A stretch of DNA of 64,000 nucleotides from Pedobacter namyangjuensis (lineage in GTDB: Bacteria; Bacteroidota; Bacteroidia; Sphingobacteriales; Sphingobacteriaceae), in the NCBI RefSeq assembly GCF_003313325.1, contig NZ_QMHQ01000003.1, forward strand, positions 372,001 through 436,000. Direction: 5' to 3'. The number at the start of each line of letters is the position of its first letter. Positions within the stretch are counted from its first letter, which is position 1. The position numbers were made by a program, and so were the translations under genes. This document shows, one piece after another, positions 27,125-35,620 of the stretch. Under the pieces are notes generated by a model. That model did not search any database. It worked only from the letters and a program-made list of their open reading frames with translations, and was not told the origin of the DNA.

Positions 27125-28075
27125 CTAAATTATTTCCTTCTCTATCAAATAACGGTTTCGTTCGGTAGCATTTCTACCAACAAGTTCGGCTATAAAACCA
27201 GCTAAAAACATTTGCGAACCTACAATTATAGCTACCAAAGCAAGGTAGAATAATGGCTGGTCGGTTGTATCTCGGTAAGGAAGGTTTTTCCAGATCAGTA
27301 CTTGTTTTTCTACCATAACATAAATGGCCATGATAATACCAATGAAAAAGCTAAGTACACCTAGAGAACCAAAAAAGTGCATCGGACGTTTTCCAAACTT
27401 GCCCACAAAGAATATAGAAAGCAAATCCAAAAATCCGTTGATGAACCTGCTCATTCCGAATTTGGTTGTACCGTATTTTCTAGCACGATGCTCTACAACC
27501 TGTTCGCCAATCTTGCTAAAACCCGCCCATTTGGCAATTACCGGAATATAGCGGTGCATTTCGCCATATACTTCAATAGTTTTAACAACATCTGAGCGGT
27601 ATGCCTTTAAGCCGCAGTTGAAATCGTTTAATGCTATGCCACTCATTTTACGAGTCGCGGCGTTAAACAACTTTGTAGGGATTGTTTTTGTGATTGGATC
27701 GTAGCGTTTCTTTTTCCAACCCGAGATTATATCATATCCTTCGTCTTTAACCCGTCGGTAAAGTTCAGGTATTTCATCAGGGCTGTCTTGTAAATCGGCA
27801 TCCATGGTTATCACTACATCGCCTTGCGTAACTTCAAAAGCAACATTTAACGCTGCAGATTTACCGTAATTTCTCCTGAATTTTATTCCCTTAACAGATG
27901 GAAAATTTTCCTTTAATTGCTCAATTACAGCCCAAGATTTGTCTGTGCTGCCATCGTCAACCAAAACAACCTCGTAAGAAAAATTATTTGAAACCATTAC
28001 CTTATCAATCCACGAGACTAATTCGGGTAAAGATTCATCTTCATTATATAAAGGTACTACAACTGATATATCCAT
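27125..28075 (-). CDS. Polyprenyl-phosphate glycosyltransferase (DPM1/GtrB-like)
   Basis: 316 residues. GT2 domain with VVVPLYNEDESL, LVDDGSTDKSW, RRNYGKSAALN and TMDADLQDSP (the DxD-type metal site). Two C-terminal membrane helices (about 232-260 and 268-300) are typical of GtrB/DPM-type enzymes, which charge a lipid carrier with a sugar on the cytoplasmic face. It is the first gene of a likely three-gene unit with the second glycosyltransferase and the membrane protein. The donor sugar is unknown. Confidence 0.9.
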   Translation of the reverse strand: MDISVVVPLYNEDESLPELVSWIDKVMVSNNFSYEVVLVDDGSTDKSWAVIEQLKENFPSVKGIKFRRNYGKSAALNVAFEVTQGDVVITMDADLQDSPDEIPELYRRVKDEGYDIISGWKKKRYDPITKTIPTKLFNAATRKMSGIALNDFNCGLKAYRSDVVKTIEVYGEMHRYIPVIAKWAGFSKIGEQVVEHRARKYGTTKFGMSRFINGFLDLLSIFFVGKFGKRPMHFFGSLGVLSFFIGIIMAIYVMVEKQVLIWKNLPYRDTTDQPLFYLALVAIIVGSQMFLAGFIAELVGRNATERNRYLIEKEII

Positions 28076-28203
28076 TTATGCGTATCGAGTATTTAGTATT
28101 TAGATTTGTTCGAAATCAAAATACCTTTAAAAAACAACGTGCAAATTTCATCAAATAAATTGACAAAATGTGCACGTTGAAAATTTTTATGAAGAGTAGC
28201 TTA

Positions 28204-28749
28204 TTAAGCCTCGTCGTAATGCAAAGGTTTTTCTTTCTTTAAAATTGCTGCAGTTATTAGGCTAATAATTAGGCCGGAAATGGTAAACATTACCGCCGCA
28301 CCAAAAGCTGTACTAATGGTAAAGTATGGTCTCATCATTTCTATACCTTTAGCCTCCTGATCATTTTTTGCAGCCGCTACAGTTGCATCAACAATCTTCT
28401 CCATTGCAGCTGCATCTATAAATTGATAATACAAAAACATTAAAATACCAGTAAATAAACCTGCGTAAACAGAAAATCTAAAACCAGCAGAAAAAGCTCT
28501 ACCATAGGTTATGAAACCTCCTAAGTCTTTTTTATGCGTATTTTGAACGTAATAAACAGCAAATATAAATGGCAACCAATTTAAAGCTCCAGAAATTATC
28601 CTCGTTGCAACTGATGCAGTTGGCCCCATATCTAAGTTTAACAAACCGGTAACTATAATAGTAACTAGAATGTAAGCAGCAAAAATTACTGATACCTTAA
28701 ATGCTAATGCATTAGGTTTTATCTGTTCTTGTAGAAGTTGTTGTTCCAT
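28204..28749 (-). CDS. DUF4199-type membrane protein
   Basis: 181 residues with four membrane segments (about 22-42, 52-68, 88-110, 150-172) and an overall pattern matching DUF4199 proteins of Bacteroidota (GRAFSAGFRFSVYAGLFTGI in the third region). No known activity. It often stands upstream of GT2 glycosyltransferase genes, as here, where a DPM1-like gene follows by about 130 bp. It begins 10 bp after the end of the acidic protein gene. Confidence 0.8.
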   Translation of the reverse strand: MEQQLLQEQIKPNALAFKVSVIFAAYILVTIIVTGLLNLDMGPTASVATRIISGALNWLPFIFAVYYVQNTHKKDLGGFITYGRAFSAGFRFSVYAGLFTGILMFLYYQFIDAAAMEKIVDATVAAAKNDQEAKGIEMMRPYFTISTAFGAAVMFTISGLIISLITAAILKKEKPLHYDEA

Positions 28750-28759
28750 TGTTTTTAGT

Positions 28760-29434
28760 TTATCTATTTTTATTAAAGCTAGTAATTAAAGTATAGACTG
28801 CAACATCAAAGCTTTTGTTACTGCTAAATTTAAGTAATTCTTCTTGCGTTGCTTCGCTGGTGTTAGGTTGCAAAAAGAACGTCATAAATGGCACAAAGAG
28901 TTCTTCCATTTCCTCGCTCAACTCTAATAAATCAGCATTACTACAAATATCTTCTACACTACTTTCTGCCAGCTGTTGGTTGCTAATTAAATCTTCGTAA
29001 ATATGGAATTCGTCTTGGAACTCATCTTCCTCAACTAACAAAAACTCTTTTAAGAAATCTTCCAGACCTGGCTTAATCTGCTCATCATGGCATTCGTTAA
29101 TATATAGCAACAAGTTTAAAAGCTCCGTTCCTCGGTCGATAGTCTCCTCTTCGATATTTTCCCATTCCTTAGAGTCTAAATAATCTTCTTCTAGCTTATT
29201 TACATCACTCGTAAAGAAATTAATCATCAACAAATCGAAAAACACTTCACGCAATTCGTCGAAATCCGGATGTTCATCAAAAACCTCATCGAACTCTGCA
29301 ACTTTCTCTAAAAAGTTCATGTCTTTGCTAAAAACCTCCACTAATCTTTCTTCAATTGCTAAAGATTCTATTTTGTTAGCTTTTGCAAATTGATCTAAAG
29401 AAGCAATAAGCGATTGTTGTACACTGTTATTCAT
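28760..29434 (-). CDS. Acidic hypothetical protein
   Basis: 224 residues, strongly acidic and rich in Asp, Glu, Leu and Phe, without signal peptide or membrane segment; predicted all-helical and cytoplasmic. No motif recognised. It sits between the dihydroorotase-like gene and the DUF4199 gene, all on the minus strand with short gaps (52 and 10 bp), so it is probably part of a longer operon with them. Confidence 0.7.
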   Translation of the reverse strand: MNNSVQQSLIASLDQFAKANKIESLAIEERLVEVFSKDMNFLEKVAEFDEVFDEHPDFDELREVFFDLLMINFFTSDVNKLEEDYLDSKEWENIEEETIDRGTELLNLLLYINECHDEQIKPGLEDFLKEFLLVEEDEFQDEFHIYEDLISNQQLAESSVEDICSNADLLELSEEMEELFVPFMTFFLQPNTSEATQEELLKFSSNKSFDVAVYTLITSFNKNR

Positions 29435-29486
29435 TTTATTTTGATTTATCTTATTAAAATTCCATCAACCTTAGTAAAGGTAATGC

Positions 29487-30746
29487 TTAATATTTTTGAA
29501 ACTGACTGTTATTATAGACCAAATTAACTTTCCCTTTTAGTTTTTTCCCTAGAAGTGGAGAATTGCTAGACTTAGAAGCGTTGTTACTCGCATCGTAAAT
29601 CCACTCTTCAGTGGGGTTGTAAATGGTAAAATTGGCATCTGCACCTTGCGCTATTGTTGCCAAAGGTAAGTTTAATATTCTACGCGGACTATGCGCCAAT
29701 TTCTCTGCGATAAGGCTTGCGTCTAATCCTGCTTGTATCAATAAAGGTAAAACTGTTTGCAAGCCGATGATACCGTAAGAGGCAATTTCGAATTCTACAT
29801 CCTTAAATTCTATTTCGTGCGGGCGATGTTGAGAAGATATAGCATCAATTGTTCCGTCTTTTAAACCTGCAATTAGCGCTTTATTATCAGCTTTGCTACG
29901 CAATGGCGGTTTAACCTTGTAATTACTATTAAAATCGTTTTGCAGTTCTTCGGTAAACACTAATTGATGCGCAGCTACATCGCAAGTTATTTTCACACCA
30001 TCTTTTTTTGCCTTTTTTATTAATGCAACAGCGCCTGCAGTAGAAATATTACTGATATGAACCGGAGCTTGGTGATAAGTTGCCAAGAAAATATCTCTGG
30101 AAATTTGCATTTCTTCAGCTAATGCCGGAGCGCCTTTCATACCCAAAAGCACACTGTTTGCACTTTCATTTACTTGAGCCTTTCCTGCAATTGCTTTATT
30201 TTCTGGATAAAGCATTAGCAAACCACCAAAACCTAAACAATATTGCAAAGCACGACTAACAAAACCGTCATCGCTAATGGCTTTGCTACCCTCAGAAAAT
30301 GCAACTGCACCAGCGTTTTTCATATCAAAAAGTTCCGCCAGCTCTTTACCTTCCAAGTTATTGCTAATGGCTCCTATTGGGTGAACATCAACCAAATTGT
30401 TTTTGGCACGGTTTAAAATGTATGCTACTTCGCCTTTCGATTGAACAACTGGTCTAGTGGTAGGCAAAACGGCAATTCCGGTAAAACCACCAGCTTTGGC
30501 CGCAGCGGTTCCTGTTTGTATATCTTCTTTAGTTTCTAAACCTGGATCGCCAATAGTGCAGTTTAGATCGAAAAAGCCCGGCGAAAGTATAGCACCATTC
30601 CCTTCAAAAACTTCTTCGCCATTTTGGGCAGTTAATTTTTTGTCGATGGATGTAATCTTTCCATCTTCAACACGCACATCGCAAATTTGCTGGTTAAACT
30701 TGCTATTTAGATCTACAATGGTAATTCCCTTAACTAAGAGGTTCAT
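29487..30746 (-). CDS. Dihydroorotase homologue, probably catalytically inactive
   Basis: Amidohydrolase fold of 419 residues matching dihydroorotase along its whole length (GFFDLNCTIGDPGLETKEDI, GGFTGIAVLPTT, HISNISTAGAVALIKKAK, GIIGLQTVLPLL). Key residues differ from active enzymes: the usual HxH metal pair before the REPG motif reads LNCTIGDPG; the second-domain His after HI is Asn (HISNIS); and the DHAPH motif reads QHRPH, losing the catalytic Asp. Known precedent: some bacteria carry an inactive dihydroorotase-like partner of aspartate transcarbamoylase. A regulatory or scaffold role is inferred; pyrC would mislead as a symbol. It is 18 bp downstream of the BatA-like gene. Confidence 0.82.
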   Translation of the reverse strand: MNLLVKGITIVDLNSKFNQQICDVRVEDGKITSIDKKLTAQNGEEVFEGNGAILSPGFFDLNCTIGDPGLETKEDIQTGTAAAKAGGFTGIAVLPTTRPVVQSKGEVAYILNRAKNNLVDVHPIGAISNNLEGKELAELFDMKNAGAVAFSEGSKAISDDGFVSRALQYCLGFGGLLMLYPENKAIAGKAQVNESANSVLLGMKGAPALAEEMQISRDIFLATYHQAPVHISNISTAGAVALIKKAKKDGVKITCDVAAHQLVFTEELQNDFNSNYKVKPPLRSKADNKALIAGLKDGTIDAISSQHRPHEIEFKDVEFEIASYGIIGLQTVLPLLIQAGLDASLIAEKLAHSPRRILNLPLATIAQGADANFTIYNPTEEWIYDASNNASKSSNSPLLGKKLKGKVNLVYNNSQFQKY

Positions 30747-30764
30747 GAATTTTTATGTTATTGA

Positions 30765-32837
30765 TTAGAATATATTTAATTTATTTGCATCACTGAGCTC
30801 GCTAGCTCTCTTTTGGGTATGATAAAATTTGATCAACAATATTTCAATAGCTATAAATACAAGTGCCAAAATTAGGCAAAGTTTCCATAACTCTGTTCCG
30901 TTATTTTTTGCTGCAACAGCTGATGCAATGCTATCGGATTTTGGATCTAGCACTGTTACATTTTTCGAGGCAAACAGCTTCTGCAAGTCGGCTTCGCTAT
31001 CGTAATGCATATCAGATTCTAACCTATTATCGTTAAATGCGATAACTGCCAAAGTCGAATCTGCTTTTTTAAGGTCGTAAAAACCCGCCTTTTTAATCTG
31101 ATCGGCCACGTAAAGCAACGTTTTACCGTTAGCATTTCTAAGCTCAGGTATAACCTCAAAATTATTGGCTACCATTTTTAGCGATTGATTAGCACCTAAT
31201 GTCAATTTCGGTGTTTCAATAACATCATCTCTGGTAGCAACGTAATATAATGGCTGATCTTGTACACTGGCAAAAGCGATTTTATACATCAGCGGAACGA
31301 ATACAGGGTGTTTTGCAAAATTGCTAGCCTCACTATTTAATGCCGTAGCTGATAAATAGAACTGACCGCTTTTAAAAGGATAACGAGCAAAAAAAGATTT
31401 TCCAGCCGGCAACTGAAGTAGATTTTCCTTATTGCTATTACTTCGCTCTGCGAAAACAAAATGTTTAGCCACTTGTGGCAAATCTATATTTTGGGGCAAG
31501 GTTTCAAAAACATCTTTAAATAGCGGGCTTTTAAGTTCAATTGAACTTGCTTTTGTTGGCGTGGTATTTATTTCGGCAACTGCCGGAAGATTTAATGCAT
31601 TTAAAAAATTGGAGTAAATATTTTTGTCGACAGTTAAGTCTGGAAAAATTATTACCGAGCCCCCACTTGCAACAAAAGTTTTAAGTTCTTGTGCCAAACC
31701 AGACGAAGGATTTGAGAGTTCGTTTAAAATAATTAAACTATACTTTGGCAAGGCCGAATAATTAATATTTGTCTCTGGCATTTCGCTTAATGCAAAATAA
31801 TCATCGGCTCCAAAAAGGGCTTTTATATATTTTTCGGATTTTAGCCCATTAATAGACAACACCTGCTGATGTGCGTTTACCTTAAAGCTGAAGTTTAGGT
31901 TATCATCAAAAGTTAGCGGAAAATCTTTTATGCTCAATACGCCTTTCTGCCAACCAAGGTTTAATCCGCTGTAAGAAAGTGTGTCTAAAACGGTTTTTCC
32001 AGCCGGGATGGTAATATTGCTTATTGCTTTTTGAGTTTGATTGATGGTTAGTTTTAACGGAATATTCTTAGCTTGTTCGTCGCCGTAATTATGCAGTTGC
32101 ACAATTAGTTTTTCAGTAGCTTGCGCCTGATGAACGGGCGAAAGCATCCAAACACTATCTACCGCAACATTAGGCAGGTGGTTAGCGTTAAGTTTAACCA
32201 AAGAAACGTTGATGTTTGCGGGCGGTTTTAGCTGCTGATTATTAGAAAATCCTTTTTGAAAATCTGATATGATGTAAACAAATCGATTGCTTGCACCTGT
32301 AAAAATGCCTTGTTGCCTATTTAAAACTTGCGGTAATTTCCGGTTAGCTGAAGAAATCTTAACTTCTTCAACTGCCTGTAAAAATTCATCCGCATTTAAT
32401 AGTCGTTGATGTTTACCTTCAAAATCATTCGTTAGTAGTTGAAAACGATCATTCAACTGAAAAGCCTTTGCTATTTCCTTAGCCTTTCGCTTGGCTTCAT
32501 CAAGTAAATTCCCCTCCTTATTTACAGCCTCCATGCTGTAAGAATTGTCCAGATATACGCTAACAATGTTGGAAGTGTTATGGTCTATTTTATTAGCCGA
32601 TGGTAAAAAAGGCCTTGCAAAAGCAAAAACCAAAAACATAATTGCCAGGATACGGCAAAGCATTATTAGCAGATTTTTTAGTTTTTCTCGAGACGAATTC
32701 TGCTCTTTAATTTCTTTTAGAAAGGCAACGTTACTGAAATAAACCTTTTTAAACTTGCGAAAATTGAATAAATGAATAATGACCGGAATAGCGACCGCTG
32801 AAAGTGCAAAAAGAAAGCCCGGATAAAGGAAATTCAT
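30765..32837 (-). CDS. BatA-like membrane protein with von Willebrand A domain
   Basis: 690 residues. N-terminal BatA region (about 1-80) with two membrane segments (FLYPGFLFALSAVAIPVIIHLFNFR is the first, then LLIMLCRILAIMFLVFAFARP). A VWA-like domain (about 85-240) has DNSYSM, close to the metal-binding DxSxS. A long periplasmic region follows, and a last helix near the C-terminus (LCLILALVFIAIEILLIKF). Related proteins act in aerotolerance or envelope assembly; the role is unproven. Candidate promoter TATCTTTG is 7 bp upstream of the ATG. Confidence 0.85.
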   Translation of the reverse strand: MNFLYPGFLFALSAVAIPVIIHLFNFRKFKKVYFSNVAFLKEIKEQNSSREKLKNLLIMLCRILAIMFLVFAFARPFLPSANKIDHNTSNIVSVYLDNSYSMEAVNKEGNLLDEAKRKAKEIAKAFQLNDRFQLLTNDFEGKHQRLLNADEFLQAVEEVKISSANRKLPQVLNRQQGIFTGASNRFVYIISDFQKGFSNNQQLKPPANINVSLVKLNANHLPNVAVDSVWMLSPVHQAQATEKLIVQLHNYGDEQAKNIPLKLTINQTQKAISNITIPAGKTVLDTLSYSGLNLGWQKGVLSIKDFPLTFDDNLNFSFKVNAHQQVLSINGLKSEKYIKALFGADDYFALSEMPETNINYSALPKYSLIILNELSNPSSGLAQELKTFVASGGSVIIFPDLTVDKNIYSNFLNALNLPAVAEINTTPTKASSIELKSPLFKDVFETLPQNIDLPQVAKHFVFAERSNSNKENLLQLPAGKSFFARYPFKSGQFYLSATALNSEASNFAKHPVFVPLMYKIAFASVQDQPLYYVATRDDVIETPKLTLGANQSLKMVANNFEVIPELRNANGKTLLYVADQIKKAGFYDLKKADSTLAVIAFNDNRLESDMHYDSEADLQKLFASKNVTVLDPKSDSIASAVAAKNNGTELWKLCLILALVFIAIEILLIKFYHTQKRASELSDANKLNIF

Positions 32838-32844
32838 TAAAAAC

Positions 32845-32852
32845 CAAAGATA
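32845..32852 (-). promoter_or_regulatory. -7 box TATCTTTG before the BatA-like gene
   Basis: On the minus strand this is TATCTTTG, a full match to TAnnTTTG, 7 bp upstream of the ATG at 32837. The transcript would have almost no leader. A weak -33 like TTGT lies about 22 bp further up. Confidence 0.5.
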
Positions 32853-33088
32853 GAAAAAATATGGAATTTAGCGAACAATAGCCTATCTACTTTATTTTTT
32901 AGTTGTTTTTTACGATGATTTTTGAAAACAATAATTTAAAGCTCCAAACCGTTTCTAAACTATTACCTCTATTTAATATTAACAAAAACGAAAATAGCTG
33001 AGCTAATATTAATCATGCTATACTAAGACATAATAAGACTGCTATACAATGCTTTACACTGTCATACAACAGCAATAAACGTATCATT

Positions 33089-33121
33089 CTTGATACTTAG
33101 CTTAATAATTACGTATATTTG
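33089..33121 (+). promoter_or_regulatory. Promoter CTTG-N21-TATATTTG for the L,D-transpeptidase gene
   Basis: CTTG (33089-33092) and TATATTTG (33114-33121) lie 21 bp apart, close to the Bacteroidota consensus. The leader to the ATG at 33202 is about 75 nt. Confidence 0.55.
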
Positions 33122-33201
33122 TATAGTTAAATTTAATTTAAACGAAAGCCTATAGCAGACAACTCATACTTAGATTATTGTGAAAGAGATACCGAAAAAC
33201 T

Positions 33202-33978
33202 ATGAGAAAATACATTTTAGGATTAACAGGGATACTATCTATTGCATTCTGTTTAACGATTACAAGTTGGAAATCTACACCCAACAAGGTTTCAAATCAG
33301 CCAGAAACGCTTATTAACCCGACAGACAGTATTTACACCAATCATGTTAGCACTTTATACAATGATGCGCATCTAAAAGATGTTGGATTAAGCATTTCTG
33401 TATTTGAAAAAGCATTAACGGGCTTTTATAACCTGAAAAAATCTGGTGTTACTTCTGATCGTGATATTTTAACGATTGCGGATTTTGATCAACTGAGCAC
33501 CAAAAAGCGTTTATACATAATAGATCTTGATAAAAAGCAGATCTTGTTAAATACTTGGGTTGCGCATGGCCAAAATAGTGGCGAAGATGAAACTAGCCGT
33601 TTTTCAAACATCAAAGACTCGTTTGAGAGTAGCTTAGGCTTTTATGTTACCGGCGAAATTTACAGAGGCATACACGGAAAATCTTTGAAACTTGATGGGA
33701 TGGATGATGGGTTTAATGACAATGCCAGAAATCGTTCGATTGTGGTGCACGGAGCTCCTTATGTTAGTCAAGGTACAATAAACGCTCTGGGAAGATTAGG
33801 CAGAAGCCAAGGTTGCCCAGCAGTTGCTCCAGAGTTAGCAGATCAGGTTATTAACACTATTGTTGATAAGACGGTTCTTTTTATCAATAAAAGTACAGAA
33901 CAATACCATTCTAAATATCTTGACCATACGTTGGCAGCAAATTTCGCTGTAACTGATTTAGCACCTCAAATGGACTAA
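33202..33978 (+). CDS. Murein L,D-transpeptidase catalytic domain protein
   Basis: 258 residues. An N-terminal signal or anchor (about 1-22) points to the periplasm. The catalytic region (about 100-240) has the conserved His in VVHGAPYV (H183) and the nucleophile C205 in SQGCPAV, matching the YkuD_2-type L,D-transpeptidases that make 3-3 peptidoglycan cross-links or attach proteins. It has its own promoter and is convergent with two lipoprotein L,D-transpeptidase genes of a different subfamily. All catalytic residues expected are present. Confidence 0.9.
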   Translation: MRKYILGLTGILSIAFCLTITSWKSTPNKVSNQPETLINPTDSIYTNHVSTLYNDAHLKDVGLSISVFEKALTGFYNLKKSGVTSDRDILTIADFDQLSTKKRLYIIDLDKKQILLNTWVAHGQNSGEDETSRFSNIKDSFESSLGFYVTGEIYRGIHGKSLKLDGMDDGFNDNARNRSIVVHGAPYVSQGTINALGRLGRSQGCPAVAPELADQVINTIVDKTVLFINKSTEQYHSKYLDHTLAANFAVTDLAPQMD

Positions 33979-33981
33979 CCT

Positions 33982-34025
33982 ATTTCATCGCTTTGTTAGT
34001 TAAATTTTTAGCAAAGCGATGAAAT
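33982..34025. terminator. Bidirectional terminator hairpin
   Basis: Perfect 14-bp inverted repeat ATTTCATCGCTTTG (33982-33995) / CAAAGCGATGAAAT (34012-34025) with a 16-nt loop, placed exactly between two convergent genes. It has no long U tract, but position and perfection suit a shared terminator. Confidence 0.7.
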
Positions 34026-35563
34026 TAGATCATTTTCTGCATGTAGGTATACAACACTTCATCCTGTCCGTAGATATCGTTTCTGTACTGAATTTTACCG
34101 TTGCTATCTTGCCAGCAAGTATAATAAACCAAATAAACAGGAACTTTGTCTTTCAGTACAACATCCTTTGCCTCAGGGTTAGTAGCCGACATTTCCTTTT
34201 TTATGAGTTCGTATTTATTCCCTGCACCAAACAATGCGTTTGCAAGTTCTAGCGGTTGCTCTACGCGTACACAACCGTGGCTAACAGCCCTCATATTCTG
34301 CTTAAACATTTCTTTAGCAGGCGTATCATGAAGATAAACACTGCTTTGATTAGCAAAGAGGAATTTTATTTTCCCTAGAGAATTATCTTCCCCTGGTCGT
34401 TGTTTAAAAGCGTAAATTTTTCCCGCTCCACTTTGGCTCCAATCTATGGTTTCAGGATCTTCTACCTTTTTCCCATCCTTAAAAACATCTATATTGTTGT
34501 TTGAAAGATAATGCGGATCGTTACTGGCATGTTTAGTAATTTCGTTAGTAGCAATACTTTCTGGAATATTCCAAATAGGATTTACCTGAACGCTATGAAT
34601 TAAGCTGTTAAGCTGCGGAGTTTCACGGTTAAAATATCGATCTTTTTTTAAGTCGTTTTCATCGTACTCTTTTAAATCGCCAATATTTTCCTTGCCTCTA
34701 CCCTCGCCAACGCAAACTTTCATCTTTAATACAGATTTGTTATTTTCCATAACATCCAAAGAAAAGTCGGGTATATTTACCCATACATACTTACCATCGG
34801 CCGGTCTGTTTTTCCATCTTAAACGCTCCAAATTAACCTTTAAAATTCTATCAGATTCTTCCGCAGTTTTGCTCGGGATAATAAAATTGCCGTTTAGGGC
34901 TTTTTGCAAGGCGATATATTCTTGGCTTTTTGGCTGTACGCTATCTAAAAACACCTTTATATCAGGTGTATTAAAAACCGCTAAAAAGCTTGCGCTGTCT
35001 GGCCTTTTTGTATTGATGTAATATTGGGCATAAATTTTACGAGGGCTAATTAAGCCAAATTGCAACGCATTACTATAATCGGTAAAGGCATTGGCAGCGG
35101 CCAGTTCTAAATCTATAAGCACATTGTATGCTTCATCTACACTTTTAACTGCCTTTTTATCGTAGATGGTTGCTAATAGGCTATTTAGTTTTTTCGATTT
35201 GAATACTTCTGGATCGATGCCATGAGTACCTGCATTGGTAATTGTTGCAACCGCTTCGCGTAATTTACCAGCGGGCAAATGTTTCATCAGCAAAACAGGT
35301 TCATAATCGTTTTGCTCGTAAAAGGCCCTCAAAAATTTAGGGTTTTTAAATCCTGATTCCTTTTTCGCAAAGGCTTCTCTAAACTTAGCAACAAAAACTC
35401 CCGTTTCTACTTCTTTAAAAACATTATTGCGGGTTTCCTTAAAAACTTCTTTTCCAATATCTGAATGGCTCTTTTTACAAGACTGGAAAACCAAAATTGC
35501 GATAAATACCACTAAGCAGGCTAGATATAGGCGAGACGTATAATTCTTCAACTTCATACACAA
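34025..35563 (-). CDS. L,D-transpeptidase lipoprotein (YcbB/ErfK-like)
   Basis: 512 residues. The N-terminal lipoprotein signal ends at the Cys of VFQSCKKS. A scaffold region (about 40-265) precedes the YkuD catalytic domain (about 270-480) with LHDTPAKEMFKQN and SHGCVRVEQP, nucleophile C431. It is very similar in layout to the next gene, so the two are probably tandem duplicates. Expected in the periplasm, anchored in a membrane, making peptidoglycan cross-links. Confidence 0.92.
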   Translation of the reverse strand: MCMKLKNYTSRLYLACLVVFIAILVFQSCKKSHSDIGKEVFKETRNNVFKEVETGVFVAKFREAFAKKESGFKNPKFLRAFYEQNDYEPVLLMKHLPAGKLREAVATITNAGTHGIDPEVFKSKKLNSLLATIYDKKAVKSVDEAYNVLIDLELAAANAFTDYSNALQFGLISPRKIYAQYYINTKRPDSASFLAVFNTPDIKVFLDSVQPKSQEYIALQKALNGNFIIPSKTAEESDRILKVNLERLRWKNRPADGKYVWVNIPDFSLDVMENNKSVLKMKVCVGEGRGKENIGDLKEYDENDLKKDRYFNRETPQLNSLIHSVQVNPIWNIPESIATNEITKHASNDPHYLSNNNIDVFKDGKKVEDPETIDWSQSGAGKIYAFKQRPGEDNSLGKIKFLFANQSSVYLHDTPAKEMFKQNMRAVSHGCVRVEQPLELANALFGAGNKYELIKKEMSATNPEAKDVVLKDKVPVYLVYYTCWQDSNGKIQYRNDIYGQDEVLYTYMQKMI

Positions 35564-35620
35564 TTAAGCAGAAATAGGCTAAAATTGTTTGGTAAGCCGA
35601 GAAATTTTTTACGTTTTAAC

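Noticed and set aside
29487..30746. Assigning this gene as functional pyrC
   Set aside because: Several metal and catalytic residues are replaced, so the symbol would overstate what the sequence supports.
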